Shown here: positions 5,312 through 5,458 of the stretch, one piece after another | Layout of the letters: each line of letters opens with the position of its first letter | Numbering within the stretch: position 1 is the stretch's first letter | Assembly (NCBI GenBank): GCA_005793615.1 | Contig: SXRI01000169.1 | Coordinates: forward strand, 1 to 5,458 | From: Bdellovibrionales bacterium | GTDB lineage: Bacteria > Bdellovibrionota > Bdellovibrionia > Bdellovibrionales > JAMPXM01 | DNA length: 5,458 nt | Direction of reading: 5' to 3' | Program-made: the position numbers and the translations under genes | Notes under the pieces: generated by a model | The model's input: the letters and a program-made list of their open reading frames with translations, nothing else | Database searches by the model: none | What the model was told of the DNA's origin: nothing

Positions 5312-5458
5312 AAGCGCAAGCACTCGCTGCGACCGCCGTAACGCCAGAGGCGTTACAAACGTATAAGGGAGCACCTGCTGCGACCGCCGTAACGCCAGCG
5401 GCGTTACAAACGTATAAGGGAGCACTCGCTGCGACCGCCGTAACGCCAGAGGCGTTAC
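5284..5458 (+). other. Open frame through the repeat array (17-residue repeat), status unknown
   Basis: The frame containing 5350 has no stop from 5284 to the window edge and reads ALQTYKGAPAATAVTPA then ALQTYKGALAATAVTPE. It has no ATG. The permease ends with the same ALQT, then stops because the first copy is 53 rather than 51 or 54 bp. One extra base near 5310 would carry the permease into this repeat peptide. Two minus-strand frames through the array are also open, so openness alone is weak evidence of coding. Confidence 0.3.
5297..5458. repeat. 51-bp tandem repeat array with palindromic junctions
   Basis: Units start at GCGTTACAAACGTA, at 5297 (53 bp), 5350 (51 bp), 5401 (51 bp) and a partial copy at 5452. 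Copies 2 and 3 differ at only three positions: a CT/TC swap and one C/A. Each junction makes GTAACGCC-AGA-GGCGTTAC or its AGC-loop variant, a perfect 8-bp stem with a 3-nt loop, at 5338-5356, 5389-5407 and 5440-5458. A decayed forerunner, GTAACG (5280-5285) with CGTTAC (5298-5303), lies in the permease gene. The first copy overlaps the last five permease codons including the stop. The array reaches the window edge and may continue. It resembles REP/BIME-like or intergenic palindromic repeats and could act as a 3' mRNA-stabilising or terminating structure, but I do not recognise the family. Confidence 0.9.

Noticed and set aside
5338..5458. CRISPR-like array: 19-bp palindromic repeats separated by 32-bp spacers
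   Set aside because: The would-be spacers are almost identical (two differences), so the true unit is a 51-bp tandem repeat, not repeats with unique spacers.

Overview
The window is a compact bacterial segment of roughly 50% GC with short intergenic gaps. The gene content suggests a Gram-negative, predatory or myxobacteria-like lineage, and my best guess is Bdellovibrionota. That guess rests on a YkuD_2-type murein L,D-transpeptidase, a lysozyme/SLT-like murein hydrolase, an AmpG-type permease and an AgmX/PglI-like C-terminal domain. It is an inference from family resemblance remembered without a database search, and it should be held loosely.

Layout. Positions 1-116 hold the C-terminal end of a small unidentified ORF whose left part lies outside the window. 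Positions ~117-644 (+) encode a YkuD_2 L,D-transpeptidase domain that has lost its start codon. A short signal-peptide-like stretch sits just upstream in another frame. Positions 641-1362 (-) encode a signal-peptide-bearing lytic-transglycosylase-like protein split by one apparent frameshift near 1183. These two murein genes are convergent, and their TAG stops share one CTAG. Positions 1363-1620 form a divergent intergenic region with inverted repeats.

From about 1621 to 3895 (+) runs a tight cassette: a divergent TrmB-like methyltransferase, a 2-oxoglutarate/Fe(II) oxygenase with a C-terminal TonB/AgmX-like domain (8-nt overlap with the gene before), and the 16S rRNA m3U methyltransferase RsmE (18-nt gap). 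An AmpG-family permease follows at 3971-5311. Positions ~5297-5458 are a 51-53 bp tandem repeat array. Each unit junction forms a perfect 8-bp-stem palindrome. The array begins inside the last codons of the permease gene and runs off the window.

How the genes may fit together: the murein hydrolase, L,D-transpeptidase and muropeptide permease belong to cell-wall turnover and recycling, although the first two look damaged. The middle cassette looks like a translation/RNA-modification group, with an unusual oxygenase translationally coupled to a methyltransferase. That oxygenase cassette is the best candidate here for something undescribed, and the palindromic repeat array is second.
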